Shown here: positions 35,933-49,500 of the stretch, piece after piece
How the letters are laid out: every line of letters begins with the position of its first letter
Numbering within the stretch: position 1 is the first letter of the stretch
DNA from: Onchocerca lupi
Lineage: Eukaryota; Nematoda; Chromadorea; Rhabditida; Onchocercidae
Reading direction: 5' to 3'
DNA: 64,000 nucleotides
Assembly (NCBI GenBank): GCA_028564675.1
Contig: JAOVVO010000034.1
Coordinates: forward strand, 62,001-126,000
Position numbers and translations under genes: made by a program
Notes under the pieces: generated by a model
What the model saw: the letters and a program-made list of their open reading frames with translations, nothing else
The model's database searches: none
Told to the model about the DNA's origin: nothing

Positions 35933-37293
35933 TTAACATTACCTCTTTAGCTTATTTCTGAACAACGATGTTAAAGATGTTGGATGAAAATAATGAAATT
36001 ATTTCTACGAATGAGATATTTGTGGTACTGGGAATGCATGACAGTATTAGTAATAATGGTTGTCAATAACTAATCATACATCCTGTCATCCAAACATTTC
36101 CAGTTTTCCAGCATGCAGAGATGAGCGTAGTTGCTGAAAGTCACTATATACAATTAATTAACCTATTCAACAACAACGTGATCATGGCATCATGATTTAT
36201 GCATCACAGATGCGATCAATGAGTCGTTTCCTGATTCATTTCAACGATACAGGACAATGTGAGGTGCCAGCAACGGGTCGCTGTTGTCATTTGAAATGTA
36301 AAATTCATATTCTTTGCCTTTCTTGCATTATAAATGTCAATTATCGCTAAATCATAACAAAAACTGCATTCGGAAATTCAAACATTTAGCTAAAATATCT
36401 TTTGAAATTTGCGCCTCAATTGTTCAATATAAGATGAATATTTTTAGTGATGAGTAAAGAGTAAGTTTCTGATGACATATTGATGACTTCAACGTTATGA
36501 AATTTAGCATTTATTTGACTTACCAGTTTTTGAAGATTTCTCATTCGACAAATCTCAAATATGAAATAAAAGTTTGATAGAGTTGGTGATAAATTTACAT
36601 CAGAAATCATCCAAATGTTCCAGAAACAGTATTCTTGAACTTCTTATGCGCTTACTTTTTTCGAGTCATCTTTAGGCTCATTCATTTTTGATTCATTTCA
36701 TAACTGATAAAAATACCTGATAACTGATAAAAAGCAAGCGTAAATAATCAGTAATCCGAGATATTAGATATCCCTAAAATATTTTTAGTCCTCATTCTTA
36801 TATTAATGTATCTCCGTGATAATTTAAAACAACTACAAATACGAAATTACTTGAATCTACTAAGCGTACCATTCATTACAGATTGTGCCCATTATGCGGA
36901 TGAAAGAATGGTCCATTTGCCAAAGATATCCAAAATATGAAGTTATCGATGATGTGGATACAGTAATATCCGCATCTGAAGACAAGATTAATTAGATTCC
37001 TCAAACTTAAATAGATGCAGCACTTACATATACTATTGCGAGCATCTATTGCCATCTACTTAACTCTTCAAATTTTCAGTGTTTCAAGTTTCTAAATTGT
37101 AATAGCAATGTCAAGTTTTTTGTTTCTCTGGAATTTATTCATCTCTGGCGATTTTTGTCGTAATTCTGTAAGTAATAGGGCGGCGCCTCCCCTGTCGCGG
37201 AATGCTCGTTACGCTGAAAATAAGTTGAGAATTTGCGCCGCTCTGTTAGATGTGATTCAGGAGGTTTATGGTCACCATTCGAGGAATGTAACG
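35933..37293. other. divergent intergenic region, FReD gene / PEX13
   Basis: About 1.4 kb between two genes transcribed away from each other. The last ~190 bp before the chosen PEX13 start stay open in the PEX13 frame (from an ATG at 37108) and are GC-richer, so part may be PEX13 5' UTR or N-terminal coding sequence. The rest is AT-rich. Confidence 0.45.
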
Positions 37294-39273
37294 ATGAACT
37301 ATCGATATTCTTGGACAGATAGGCCGGTGCGTCCACGAATGGGACCCTTCACATGTCCACACACAACTGATCATCCAATCATTTCCATGCCACAAGTTCA
37401 AGGTTCAACTCCCGCACATACGCGCTGTACTTTGTTAGTTTGTTTCTATTTACTTATTTAATATCTAAAACTCTCTTTTAATACAAATAAACATCAGGGG
37501 AAGAAGGAATGTCGCTATGACGTTCACTTGATGCTTCTCTAACTTCTTATTCACAATGTTTCTCGAGAAATGACCCGAGATATTTTATGATTGGAATATT
37601 AAAATGATAGAGCGGGGATATAACCAGTATATAGTGCATAACTTTTGCTTAGATGTTGAATTATTTTCAGTTGTACCAATGTAAGAAGCTACGCTGCAGA
37701 CGAAAAAATCACTCAACTTTTCAATAAATCAACAAGAGGTTTCTTCTATTCATGTTTTTTAATTAAATGATAATCCTGAATAAAGTAGACTAAGCAAAGT
37801 TCTACAAGAAATCTCGGGATTCTTTCTAGGCACCTTCGATAGTATCGAAGCAATTCTAACTGCTGTAAATTCTATTGCTGATATGCTCAATGCTACCCAT
37901 CATGCAGTTTTTAGTTCCTTTCAAGCTGTACTTGGTGCACTGGATGAATTTGCGAAACTAAAAACACAAGTGTGTAAAGTATCATATTCATCTTTTCATT
38001 AAAAAAATTTCATTCGTTCAAATGAAATTTATGACATATTCTATAAAGATCAACTTTCCAAAATTTGAAATATTTGTGTCCAAAAAGATTTTCTGTTGAA
38101 AATTACTTACTAATGAATTAATCTTTTTTCATTAGTTTCTTTCCATTGCATCGTTTTAAAGTTCAAACGTTTATTTGATAATACTTGTGCTTTAGATACA
38201 TTGTTTGTTGGCTTCAACAGCATTACTGAATTGGTTGCGATATATATGGCGGCTTTTGTTGAAATGTTTGAGATTAAGAGATAATGGTGATGGTGGGATG
38301 GAAGAAGTGTGGACAGGAGTTCGGAAAAATTTAGGTATGATCACTTTTGCTTATAATTTTTTGTAATTCTCTGACGAGAAAAAAACAAACTCTTTCAAAA
38401 TAACTTCTCGAGTAATTTTCATCATTTATTTCTGTAACAAATTTATGTTACCATTCTCAAACATCCTTATTTTTCGAGATATTCCTATAAAATTTTCTAA
38501 GTTTATTATGTAAAGTCGCAATAAGAGTAAATTCAGGTGCATTCGCAACACAGGAAACTTCATCCCAATTAGCTTCTTCAAATCCATTTCGTTGGTTATC
38601 TTCATTAATGTTTTGGTTAATCGCAATAAGTGTGCCTTATTTGATGTACCAATCGCTTGGGAGAACAGTGGATGAAGCAATGAAATGGACAACGGGACAG
38701 GATGGTTATTATGAAGCATTGGTAAGTGTTTTGGAACCGATAAATAATATTGATGCTTCATTTAAAGTTGTAATATTATATGGAGCATGTAACAATTTTA
38801 ATGGCAGTTATTTTTAGGCAATAGAAGATCATAATACTGAAGAAAACGATAAAATATCGTTTAAAAGTGGCGATGTTTTGCGTGTTGCACCTCGAGAATA
38901 CCAACCCCAAAAGCTTGGCTACATTTTGGCATGGCAAGTTGTATTTGAAATGTTCATGTCTCATTGTTAGTTCCTCTTCTTAGTTATATCGATTATTATT
39001 CAATGAAGAATAATAATTTAAGTGCCGAATCTCATATAAAATTTCAGTATACTGTTATAAGTTAAAAAACTTCATTTACAAAATCTACAAACAGTTTTCG
39101 ATATTTTGTATCATCTTACTTTCAGCTCAAAAGATGGCAAAAAAGTAGGATTGGTCCCAATTAAGAAAATTCGATTGACAAAACGAGTCGTTGAATTACC
39201 TGTTTTCAGTGGACATGATGCCGTTCAATTATTTGACGACACTCACACTTCTGAAAATTATTTATATGATTGA
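37294..39273 (+). CDS. PEX13: peroxisomal import docking protein PEX13 (SH3 domain)
   Basis: Seven exons: 37294-37433, 37671-37738, 37830-37969, 38196-38334, 38537-38721, 38818-38933, 39126-39273; 311 aa. PEX13 sits in the peroxisome membrane and helps import PTS1/PTS2 cargo through PEX14 and PEX5. The conserved helical region after the N-terminus has GTFDSIEAIL and VFSSFQAVLGAL. A membrane stretch follows (LMFWLIAISVPYLMY), then an SH3 domain (about 225-285: ISFKSGDVL, GYILAC, KVGLVPIKKI). The intron between exons 6 and 7 starts with GC (TG|GCAAGT); this join restores the SH3 frame, which the nearby GT sites do not do as well. Exon 1 is the weakest part: it lacks the Gly/Tyr-rich character of other PEX13 N-termini and its start could be upstream. 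The protein ends soon after the SH3 domain. Confidence 0.88.
38934..39125 (+). other. GC-AG intron in PEX13
   Basis: The intron begins GCAAGT and ends TTTCAG. The remaining donor bases match the consensus well, as is usual for GC-AG introns. The join gives ILAC|SKDGKK, matching spacing in the SH3 domains of other PEX13 proteins. Confidence 0.75.
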
Positions 39274-40532
39274 GGGTAATTTTATTACTATATTATTTCG
39301 AAAATTTAAATCTAGTCCTTTCATAGTATACACTGTAAAGTTTTACGGAGCATACTTTAAATTGTATGAGGTTTCGTAATTTTTCCCTAATTCTCAGGAA
39401 TCCTCAAGTTTTGCCTGCAGATTCTTTTAAATTATTATTAAATTAGGTACTTAATTCTGCGTTTTCTATGATGGATATTAATCACTTAAGTGAAGTTTTA
39501 TTCCGGAATTATTTTCTTTTATTATTTGTAAGTTTTCTTTTTCCTGTGAAGATAAACAGCTATTATCACAACACTGTATTCAGTATTGCTCAATTAAATA
39601 TCTTGTTATAAACGATATTTTTATCCTTATTTCTGGGCCAATTAGAGTTTTTTTGCGAAATTTCTACATAGGTCTCGCTGTATTAGCACTGTTGAGATTA
39701 TCATTTAATACCTGAGACACTGCAGTTTGTTCATTTGAACTTCTACTTTTGCGACGTACCTTAATACAGTCATCTATTTTTATCCATCGCTAATTTTAAA
39801 TGGAAGAAAGTTCGAAGACAATTTTTAGTTATTCAGAATTCTTGAAGGCAGATACTGAGACAGTAATAAAAAAAATTACACTCTTTAACTCATTTCTGTT
39901 TTTTATTCTTAAAGACAAATATTGAGACGACAGTAAGTTTCAAATCTCCAAGAAATGATCCAAACTTTTTATGCGGTTTTGTTTCTCATAAATGTTTACG
40001 TCAGTTTTTTGATGAGCGTAATTTAGAAGTAATTCACGTCATTCTCTTGAAACAAAGAGAAATATCTTTTGTTATTGCTATATTAAAATTTAAACATTCT
40101 TTATCCATATTTTGTTATCTTGTAAATATGTACGACAAAAACAGAAAGCTTCTTGAAGACGAAAACAAAATTCTGTAGATGCAAATAAAATAATTGGAAA
40201 AGTAAATTCATGCATACGTATTGATTCAAAGGGAAAATATTACACATATTTATTTTCAAAAAGAAAAATATGGTTTACAGTAATAAACAAAGCCTACAGA
40301 AATATTTTTTGTATATTTATATACATATATCATATTCGTATTTCCCGAAACGATGATTCCAAGCTTTAAATTTCATTTGATTTTGTAATAAGATAATGAG
40401 AGCGAGATGGGATAAGCATCAGCAATGTTATCACTGCTGAATATGAAAAAAGTGACATGAAACGGTATGTGCAGTAGAAAACAGTTAATGAGATCAAATG
40501 TAGTAGGATACAGTGTAATAGGGTTAGATAAA
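39274..40532. other. convergent 3' regions of PEX13 and the homeobox gene
   Basis: About 1.26 kb of AT-rich sequence between two genes that face each other. No coding sequence or structured repeat is seen. It should hold both 3' UTRs. Confidence 0.5.
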
Positions 40533-42001
40533 TCATCCAAGTGTCAGTTGTATATGGTTGAGTGTTTTGGAACATAACTGCTGGATCAGTGCAGCATTGT
40601 TTTCACTTACTTCAGGTGAGGAACCTGGCGGTGAAGATGTGTTTGAGTTGGTGTGCCTATAACAAAAATTAAATTATATATGGAAATATATTACATCTTA
40701 GAAGATCAGAACCTGAATTCGTTTTTACAATTTTGTTTTTGTTCTCTTATCAAGTAATTTATTCATCAGAAAGATCTTTATGACACATAAAAAATGCGAC
40801 AATTGCTAATTTAACAAAATTATTCTAATTCATTTGATTATTTACTCAGTTAAGGCCGTAACTTTGTATAGCTCTATCGTAATTTTAAGATAATTAATCA
40901 TGTCATATACAGCATTGAGTGGATGCAAGTTACGGATTGACAACCATAGAAAAAAAGCCAATAAATGAGAAAAAAAAAGAATAGCCTGAATAGAATGGCA
41001 TTTTTATCGTTGCGTTTATCCTTGGCTCGACGATTCTGAAACCATGTTTTGACTTGACTTTCATTCAGACCTAACGATCGAGCAATCAGCAATCGTCTAC
41101 TTCGTGGCATATATTGATCTGTGAGGTATTCCTGGAGAAATACCGAAATGAATGAAATAAATGGAACTCCAGGACTTCCACGAAACACAATACCGTTTCT
41201 TCACAGATCGTTTTAGAAAAAAAATTTTTTCGTTTTTTAAGAAGAAAAAAGAAAACAAAACTTTTCCTAAACCAGACAAAATGCTAAATGAAGCTGCACA
41301 AGTTCGGGAAAATAAGATTCTTTTGAATTCAAGTTAATTTCCGTTGCCTGTTAGGATTACTGATGACATTTTAGATCATTATTATGGAATTGTTCGTAAC
41401 ATTTATTAAAATGATAAAATTCTTGCTCACAAAAAAATTTTTTAACTGTGATTTAATTCTTTTGTGACACTATTTTGGAAAAAGTGGGTGAAGGTAGTGG
41501 ACAAGTGAGCATTGTGCAGAAGTTTCATAACTTCAAATATATTGAGAATAATTCTTGTGGTTTTGGTTTTCCACAAATTATCTAAAGTTCTTTTTAATTT
41601 TAAAACTTCTTGTGTTTGGAGTGACATTTGGAACACACGCTTGTTGATTTTTGTTCGCATCTCTCTAATTATCATTAAACTAATGAGTATAATAAGAAAG
41701 AAGTATAACCGATGAGTTAAGATTCGACATGCATACTGATATAATGATTAATTTGAGTATATAATTATAAATTGTGTATACGTTTATGTCTATTTTTATA
41801 TATATATCACCAAGATACGAAAAATTATGTGATCAAGTGTTGAATGTTTTGACGGGGTCAAGTATGCAATTAACCTTTTCCAGTGTGTCTGCTTGCACAG
41901 ATGTAAAAGTTGTCCGTTGTCGTCGCCTCGTTGTCGCAGTCATGTTTACAGTTCCCATCGATTTGTCGAGACCAGTTGTCACGCATGTAGTAGCATCATT
42001 A
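40533..42001 (-). CDS. homeobox transcription factor (partial model)
   Basis: Three exons seen: 42001-41875, 41131 to about 40986, and 40656-40533 ending in a stop. Exons 1 and 2 join in phase 0 within a complete homeodomain: RRRQRTTFTSVQADTLEK, then EYLTDQYMPRSRRLLIARSLG and NESQVKTWFQNRRAKDKR. The invariant residues are present (Arg5, Phe8, Leu16, Trp48, Phe49, Asn51, Arg53) and position 50 is Gln, as in Antp/NK-like classes that prefer TAAT-type sites. I do not recognise the subclass. The last exon is rich in Ser, Pro and Asn, typical of homeobox tails. No GT donor follows the homeodomain in a phase that fits the last exon; an AG|GCTATT at about 40986 would fit. The N-terminal part is missing: exon 1 starts after a good acceptor in phase 2, so at least one upstream exon lies beyond 42001. 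Confidence 0.85.
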
Positions 42002-42441
42002 CTGCAATCAAAAATTCATTCATGTTTAAAAATATGATTAAAAGACAAAATTTTATTTAAAAAAAAAATCATTATAATTTCAAATAAGAGATTTAAGATT
42101 GGGATAACATTGAATTTTCATAGATATTTTTAAAATGGTTGAAGATATAACGAAAGAGAAATATCAATCTTTGCAGAATTATTTCAAACCTGCAAAATGA
42201 AAGATAATGCAGAAAATTTTGCAAAAATTTTAATCATCAAATATTAACTTCTTCATCTTGTTAATTTAGCTATGACTCGAACTGGCAAACCAATATAATC
42301 ACTAATCCTCAATTTTCCAAATAAATCATTTCTTGAATCGTTCTAATTACAACGAGGGTATAACAAAATGAAGCTGTAATTGAAAAGCAAAATTTCTGAA
42401 CAAAGTCACAAATAATTCATTGCTCATTCTTCTTTCCTCAG

Positions 42442-42602
42442 CCATCTGTTATTGCAATCATTCAATTTTTCAATATTCCCCGAAGACCTTTTCTTCGAAA
42501 GCAAATTAAAGTGGGAATAATTGGTCCCATTGATATGGCAGATGTCACTTTCATTCGGCAAGTTCAAAGAATACGACAGACATATGTTGCATCGAATGAC
42601 AG
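42442..42602 (+). other. exon-like block, open on both strands
   Basis: On the plus strand a 161-nt block follows a very good acceptor (TTCTTTCCTCAG) and ends CAG|GTGTTC. It is open throughout and would encode a basic segment with RPFLRKQIKVGIIGPIDMAD. On the minus strand part of the same block is also open and ends AAAAG|GTCTTC in phase 2, which would join the first known homeobox exon and give a Ser/Asn/Lys-rich N-terminus. Only one reading can be right; neither has a confirmed partner. I do not recognise the plus-strand protein. Confidence 0.3.
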
Positions 42603-45600
42603 GTGTTCAGTAACACATAAAATTAACGATATATAATAATTTGCCGGGAAACATCAATCATTGCAAACTTTTTCAAAACAACAATATCTAATTATCTTAG
42701 CGGTTTACTTTTCTCATTATAGAAATATAGAAATGGGAGGAGATCAGTTAAAATTTGAAAAAACTACTCCCAACAGCCACATAGTCACTAATAATATTGC
42801 ATTGATAATATTTCCTAACAAATAATGGATTTCGAAATTCCAATCCTTCGATTCAGATATCTAATGAATGAAGCATATTCTTGATTATGATCTAATGAAG
42901 CAATAATTGATAATAATTATTACGATCATGATAATAGCGATAATAGAGGTAAAAAGATAACAATGATAATTTAGATAATGATGAAAAAAGACAATAACAA
43001 TGACCCTGTTGTATTATTGATAGTTTGATTTGCAAGTCGTAGGTACGGTTTGAATGCCGAAAATGATGGATGACCAATTGTTATTGACGCTGCCATCAAT
43101 ATTCTCCTTATTATTCGTCAACAGTTATATATTAGGGGATGTGTTTTAATCGATAATTATCCTAAAATGGTCAAAAAGTTTGAAAAAGTGGACATCAAAG
43201 TTCAATAATTAGTAGGCTATCGTAACAGTAATAATGCATATGAATAAAGCAACGACACAGTGTGAAATAATTATTTTACACTAACATTGTTAATGAAGCC
43301 AATAACTTTTTCTCATAGAATTCCGATGCTATCTCAGAAAAATCAGGCTGACTAATAGAGCTAATCTTTTGTTCATCATAGCATTTCATATTATTATTCT
43401 ATACTTCAAAGCTGAAAAATACATTGCAAAAGGAATTTATGAAGTGAAGTGGCTGCAAAAAAGATTTTTCAAAACTCAAAAATGGAGCTGTTCATGACAA
43501 ATGTTTTGCTCATCGAATAATCTCTCGTCCATATGAAGTGGAAAATTGAATAACAAATGGAAAGTGCTTTGCTCTGAGTGAGGAAAAAAATTCTCTTCAT
43601 AAATACAGCGCCTGTCAGACTAATACTTCAATTTGATGACGTCGAGAAAATTTTTATTGCTCGATAAATTATGTTGAAAGAATTGCTCGAAATATGAAGA
43701 AAGTAACAAAGTGCATCAAATAAAAACTATGTATGATTAATTTATTGCTCTATCAAAATGAACAAACAAAATGATTCCAAACATTTCAACTTGAGAAGAA
43801 ATTTTAAAAAAAATTTATGGATTTTGTGTATTTGCTAAATTACGTGAATTTCTAAATGCCAATTGACCAAGTACCCAAGTAAGGGTGAACTCAAAAATGA
43901 GAAACAGTTGGTCAGATAAAGGGTAAGGAATTTAAATAGCAGTAGTTGTTAACAGCTGAAATGTTAATTTATCAGTTACAATATCTAATTATTTAAGTAG
44001 AATGCATGATTTACTATTTTTTGTAGTAGTCATTTCGTTAGCTGTGTTTTGAATAATATAGAAGACTTCAGTCTCATCTCTAACTTCCAATTGATAACTT
44101 TGCGATAAACTGTTACAAAATTGCCCAAAACAGAAAATAGTTTTTACTTTGCTTTTTGGTTTATGAAAGTTTATCGAGATAGCCAGAATCATTTGAGTCA
44201 TTCAGTAAAAGGGCTTTCCAGATAAAATTGCATTCAAATTACATCATGCAAAATTTTTCGTTTCTAGAAAATTATCAATTCATTTCTTTCACAGCACCAT
44301 ATAATTAAACAATCACTTTATTATACAATGAATTAATTACCACCATTAAGCATAAGTGAGTGGCAAAGTTCATTTGTAATAGAAAAGAATTTCGAGGATA
44401 TCATAACAATCAATCATTAATAATATTTGTTATTGCTTGTAATAAGTTTGACATTGAGGATGAGGTTTACTCTAAATTTGGTTGAATTTTTAGGAGTAAC
44501 TGAAATAAATGTAGCAGAACTGGATGATTCAAAAATATCATCAATTCCTTTGACAAATCGATTGTAACTTTATGGATTCCCGATATCCGTGGTAAGTGCA
44601 GGATGGACAAATATTCCACATTATGGTTGCGGGCTAATTCATAAATAAAAACTATTCAGATGATAACAGGCCGCAATTCTGAGCAATCAGCAACAACTTA
44701 AAATTGCGAATTCGAAATTTCAACCACGAACTCTTAAAGATTGCAAACAAAACTTAGTAAAGAACTTGCTGTTATTATAATCAAACGCCATAAGACAAAT
44801 AGAAAATCTTTGAATTTTTTTAAAATAAACTTTTTTTTTCTATTAAAAATTATAAATTAATTCGCAAAGTTTCATGCTTATCACAATTGTATTTTGAAAG
44901 CATGAGTAAATACTTCTTCGATAGTTCACTACAGAATGTTCTTTGGTTATGGCATCAGATAACTAAGCTTAGAAATTAAGTTAAATTAAGAAGGAGCAAG
45001 TAACGAAATTAATTTGATTATACAAATGTCCGATTTCCCACTTTCAACTTTCAAAGTACAATTTTCACTCATAGCCTTTTTTCGATAATGACGTCATCTA
45101 CTAACACATATATCAGTAATATGCCATTTCAGTTTCATGATTTGTCAAAAACACTCCATAAAATGGAAATTTTTGAAATAACTTCATATATGCATAAAAT
45201 ATCCTTTTTGAATCAATTATTTCATTAATTATGAGACAATACAGCTATATACCTTATTAACAAAAACATTAGATGAACTTTAAATGATAAATGATAAAAC
45301 AAAAACTTTAAGAAGAGACATCAATGATCTGCGATGATCTACGAGAAAGTGAAGAGAGAAAAAACTCTTCAAATTTAAACAAAATCATATGATAAGAGTG
45401 ATGGATTGAAAATGTGAAAGAGCAAACAGAAATGACAAATGATTATGAATTGGCTGCAACATAGATAAGAGTAAAAAGCTGAATTGTAGGAAATCAAGTA
45501 ATGAACTTGACTAATTTAATATTTAATTAAAACTGAATAATTAAATTTATAGATTTTTAATGAATTTGTAACTTTTAATATGCTACCAACTTTCTCAATA

Positions 45601-46394
45601 AAGGAAGACATTACACTTTGCGGTATAATTATACGGAAATCGTGAACCACAAATTACCGAAATATAGAGAAAACTAATTAAACAATATCATTATCATTTC
45701 TCACGATGTTGTAATATTAATCCAGAAAGTTAGCAAATGTTTGAAACGAACTGGGAAGGTTAAATCATTTCACAACAATGAAAGAAACAAAATGAAAAAT
45801 TATTGAGAATGAATAGTGAAATAGCGACGGACAAATCAATCATTCAACCAGCAAAAAAGATTGAATGTCTGCTATTTCAGTTCAAAAATGATGCAGTTAA
45901 ATTTAAAAGTGCTATAAAATAAAATGTGAATTATTTATTCATCTCCATATTCGCTTCAGCCATTCCCATTTTCATTCCTTAATGATATTTTAAAAATTCA
46001 TCCAATCTTAAAATTTCTTCAAATGACAAATTCTACGAATAATTCATAATCGACTAGTTTAACGACTTTTTTTCATCGATATTTCCTATTCTGTCAATTT
46101 TTCGGAGAGCTTCTGAAATAAGTAAGCAAAATTCAATATTATTAATATCTATATTGCAGAACTTCTAGTACAGTATGTCACTTGATAATAGCACCTAACA
46201 GGTTTCATCCTTCATAATATTCAATTGCAGGATATCCTGAAGTGTAATTTTTAGGACGAAAAAAAAAATGATGGGGATAGAAAAAATATGAAAGATTTTG
46301 GTACAGAAAAGTTATTTTCCCTCCAAATGCATATCATTTTTATTCAAATTGAACTGGAATTATTCGATTGTTCGACGCATATTGAATATGCCAG

Positions 46395-46514
46395 ATTAAT
46401 GAAGATGGTTTTCATCCACCTTTTGATATGATAGTTTGGGTCAACGCCTTGGGGTCACTGCTTGACCAGTGCAATACTACTTCTACAGATGCTTTTGCAA
46501 AATTAGCTTCACAA
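46395..46514 (+). other. isolated GC-richer exon-like block
   Basis: A 120-nt (40-codon) block is open on the plus strand between a CCAG acceptor and a CAA|GTTCAA donor, phase 0 at both ends. Its translation includes EDGFHPPFDMIVWVNALG and has protein-like composition. It stands alone, with no partner exon nearby. It may be an exon of an unrecognised gene, a conserved enhancer, or a decayed copy of a coding exon. Confidence 0.2.
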
Positions 46515-49500
46515 GTTCAATTTGTTTCATTTAGATATTGCTTAAGCGTTAGCGATATTCTGGACAAAGTTCCATGAAAATGACTCAAAAAGATGAGGAG
46601 AAATTGAATATTTTTTCCTTCCATCATTTGAAACAAATTGAACTAATATTAAATTAAACTTTTGAAACTTTTGAAAAGTAAGCTCAGTTGAAGGAAAAAC
46701 GGAAGTAAGAGCACTTTCCTCTCCCTACTGCATGTATTGCAAAAAGCTAAACTTCTATAAAATAATAAATTATCCTTATTTTTCAAAAAGAATTTCTTTT
46801 TAAAAAGTGCAATATAGGTCAGCAAGAATCTGTTGGCTCAAAGCGGAGTGAAGGAATGGACAATCAAATTGCTATATTACCGTACGAAACTATAATTTGA
46901 AAAAAAAAAAAAAAAAAGGCTGTAAGAGAGAATTATTGTGGCGTCACAAGAAGTTGTTTTAGCGATGAAATGAATTTGATTATTTTATCAAAAACTTAAT
47001 ATTTCATGACAGAATAAGTTCCTAATTTTAATTAAAATTACGATGAAACATTCAAGAAGATCTTTTAACTCGGAAATGTATCAGTGTTACTTCTCTCCGA
47101 AAAGATAAGAAAAGATTGATGTAAAAAAAAAAAGGTCATTTTTTATGAAAAATCAATTACAGTTTACTTTTGTGTAATTTCTAGCAGAACATTCGCCCAT
47201 CATTAATACGAAATCCGGATATGTGAAGCTGAAAATGTAGTGAATCAATGCATTTTCAAATGTATAATATATTTATGCATTACAAATAAACTCGTCATTA
47301 ATTCATTTCCTCAAATAAATCACTTCAAGCATATTCTCAATGATTTCATTCATGTCATCTGTAGAATAAGCTTATAAATAAATAAATTCACTAGAGTTCA
47401 AAAGTTTAATTTTAACACTAACTTTTACCCTATTCAGTAATTCTAATTTTAATATGAAATGACTTTTTGAATGACAGATGTCAAAAAAAATTAACATGGG
47501 AGACACTGATACGAGAACGAATAATAATAATTAAAATGAATCGAAAAATGAAAATGCGAGTACACTGCACGACTTTGACATTTTGAAGCAGGAAGCGCGG
47601 TAATTAACTACGAAATAGCCATTTTGCAAATAAGTGAAAAGTTCTGAAGAAAAAGTTTTTGTACATAAAGCGCTGATCTGGATCATCTGGAAAATGCATC
47701 CTTCAACGAATGAAAGCAAATAAATGGATTTGTGAGGCATCTATCTGAAGCATATTTGGAATATAGTTCGAGTGTAACATGGATGTAGTAACACTGCCAA
47801 TCTTTTATAAATCTTAGAATACATTAGAAGTTTGCAAATCCCGTTCTATTATTTAAATTCGCAAGAGCACTATTTTTAGAAAAATTCAATGACTTGTTAA
47901 GACAAAATGTGTTGCTAATGATTGCTTCAATTTTCATCGTTAATTGTCTTTGGGCCAATTGAAACAGATTTCAATGGAAAGCACTTATAGTGTAAAAGAA
48001 AGCACATTCATTGGAGAGAATAAAGCAATCTCTCGAGTTCCATTCATTTATTATTTTTGAATGAAAAATAAGAATTTTACCACTTATTCATTATTTATTC
48101 GCAAAATGTGAATTTTTACTCATAATTAATAAATTGTCGGTAATTAATCTTAATCGGTAATTAATAAATTGCAGAAAGCACTATTACTGGCAGACAAACA
48201 CTGCAATTGCAAAAGCGCGTTTTTTTTGTTTATGTATCCAAAATGCTTAGAAACTGAATAATTCAAGACAATTCTTGAAATATTTCAGTTTTTGGATTTA
48301 GGTAAAATGGAAATAAGAAAAAGCCGAGTTTGCCATGCTGCGGGTGCAATTTAATTACTTGTTATGACATACATATTCTCAAAGCAGAACTACGCAAAAA
48401 AAAGAAAAAAAAAATGGTGGCATTAGGTAGTTGGTACGTTTAAGTAGTCTTTACCGTAGATGTTCGAGATATTTTCGCTAAAAAAAGACTTTTTTTTCGT
48501 TAAAAAATATTTTGCATGAAAATTTTCTCTTTTCATAAAGTTGCAGATTTGAAATTTCACCCTTACTTCTAATTCAAATTAGCTTTAAATTCATTAATAA
48601 TAATGACTTTCAATACATATTTTCTTGAACAAAAGTAATTAGTATTTAATTTTATTCTACCAACTCTAATCTGTTGAATTTTGCCCGGATTCTTCAACAA
48701 GCAATTATTTGAAAGAAAGACCTTTTATCATTTATTTTCAGCAAACGTATGGTCTTATGAACATTCAATTTTGATTTAGTTTAAAAAATTTTATTTTAAA
48801 AATCCTTAGTTTTTAATTATTCTGACAATCTTATTTTCCAGATGTCTTATGCAAAAATTCAAATCTTAAAATGATAAGCCTAATGACAAGCTGAAGAAAA
48901 AGAAGTGCTAAAAAGTAATGTCAAAATAAGATGACAAAGCTTGCAGGTAGTAAGCATAAGGCTGAGAAAAAACTGTTCGGATTTTCATTTCTAAGAGGAA
49001 CATTCAAAAATTGATTTAAATTCCAATAAATGAACTTTCAATTGATTATAAATGCCACAATCCATTCTTTTTCTAATAAATGTAGTGAAATCGAAGTTTA
49101 TCAATCAGACATTAGCTAAAACTTGGATGAATGAAAGTTGAATAATTGCCTCATCGGAAGTGAAAATTATGAGTTATAAAATTAACACTTTCTCTCTTCC
49201 CACATTCAATAAGATTCCTTGTTTATTCGTCTCTCTTTTTGTAATTATTTCAATGATGTGGTAATAGGAAAAAATGAAGCAAACTGGTAATAAAACAAAT
49301 TGTCTCTTTCTTCTCGCCAAGAAAAGAACAGGAATGATCGAAGCGGAGCAGTTGTGTTCTTTAAGGACAAAATAGATCTTGAAATGGGCTACCCACAAAG
49401 ATAAGTTTTTTTTTTCGAAATTGTAGATTTGCAAAAAATTAAAAACGAGCAGTTATAATAGTAAGGAGAAATGAGAAAGTATATCAGGCAGAAATTGAAA

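Noticed and set aside
40898..40990. Hydrophobic extension after the homeodomain
   Set aside because: The frame stays open through a T-rich stretch giving mostly Phe and Leu, which does not fit a homeobox protein; read as intron.
43989..44201. 70-codon minus-strand frame in the gene-poor interval
   Set aside because: Low-complexity composition, no splice sites of quality at its ends and no recognisable motif; a chance frame.
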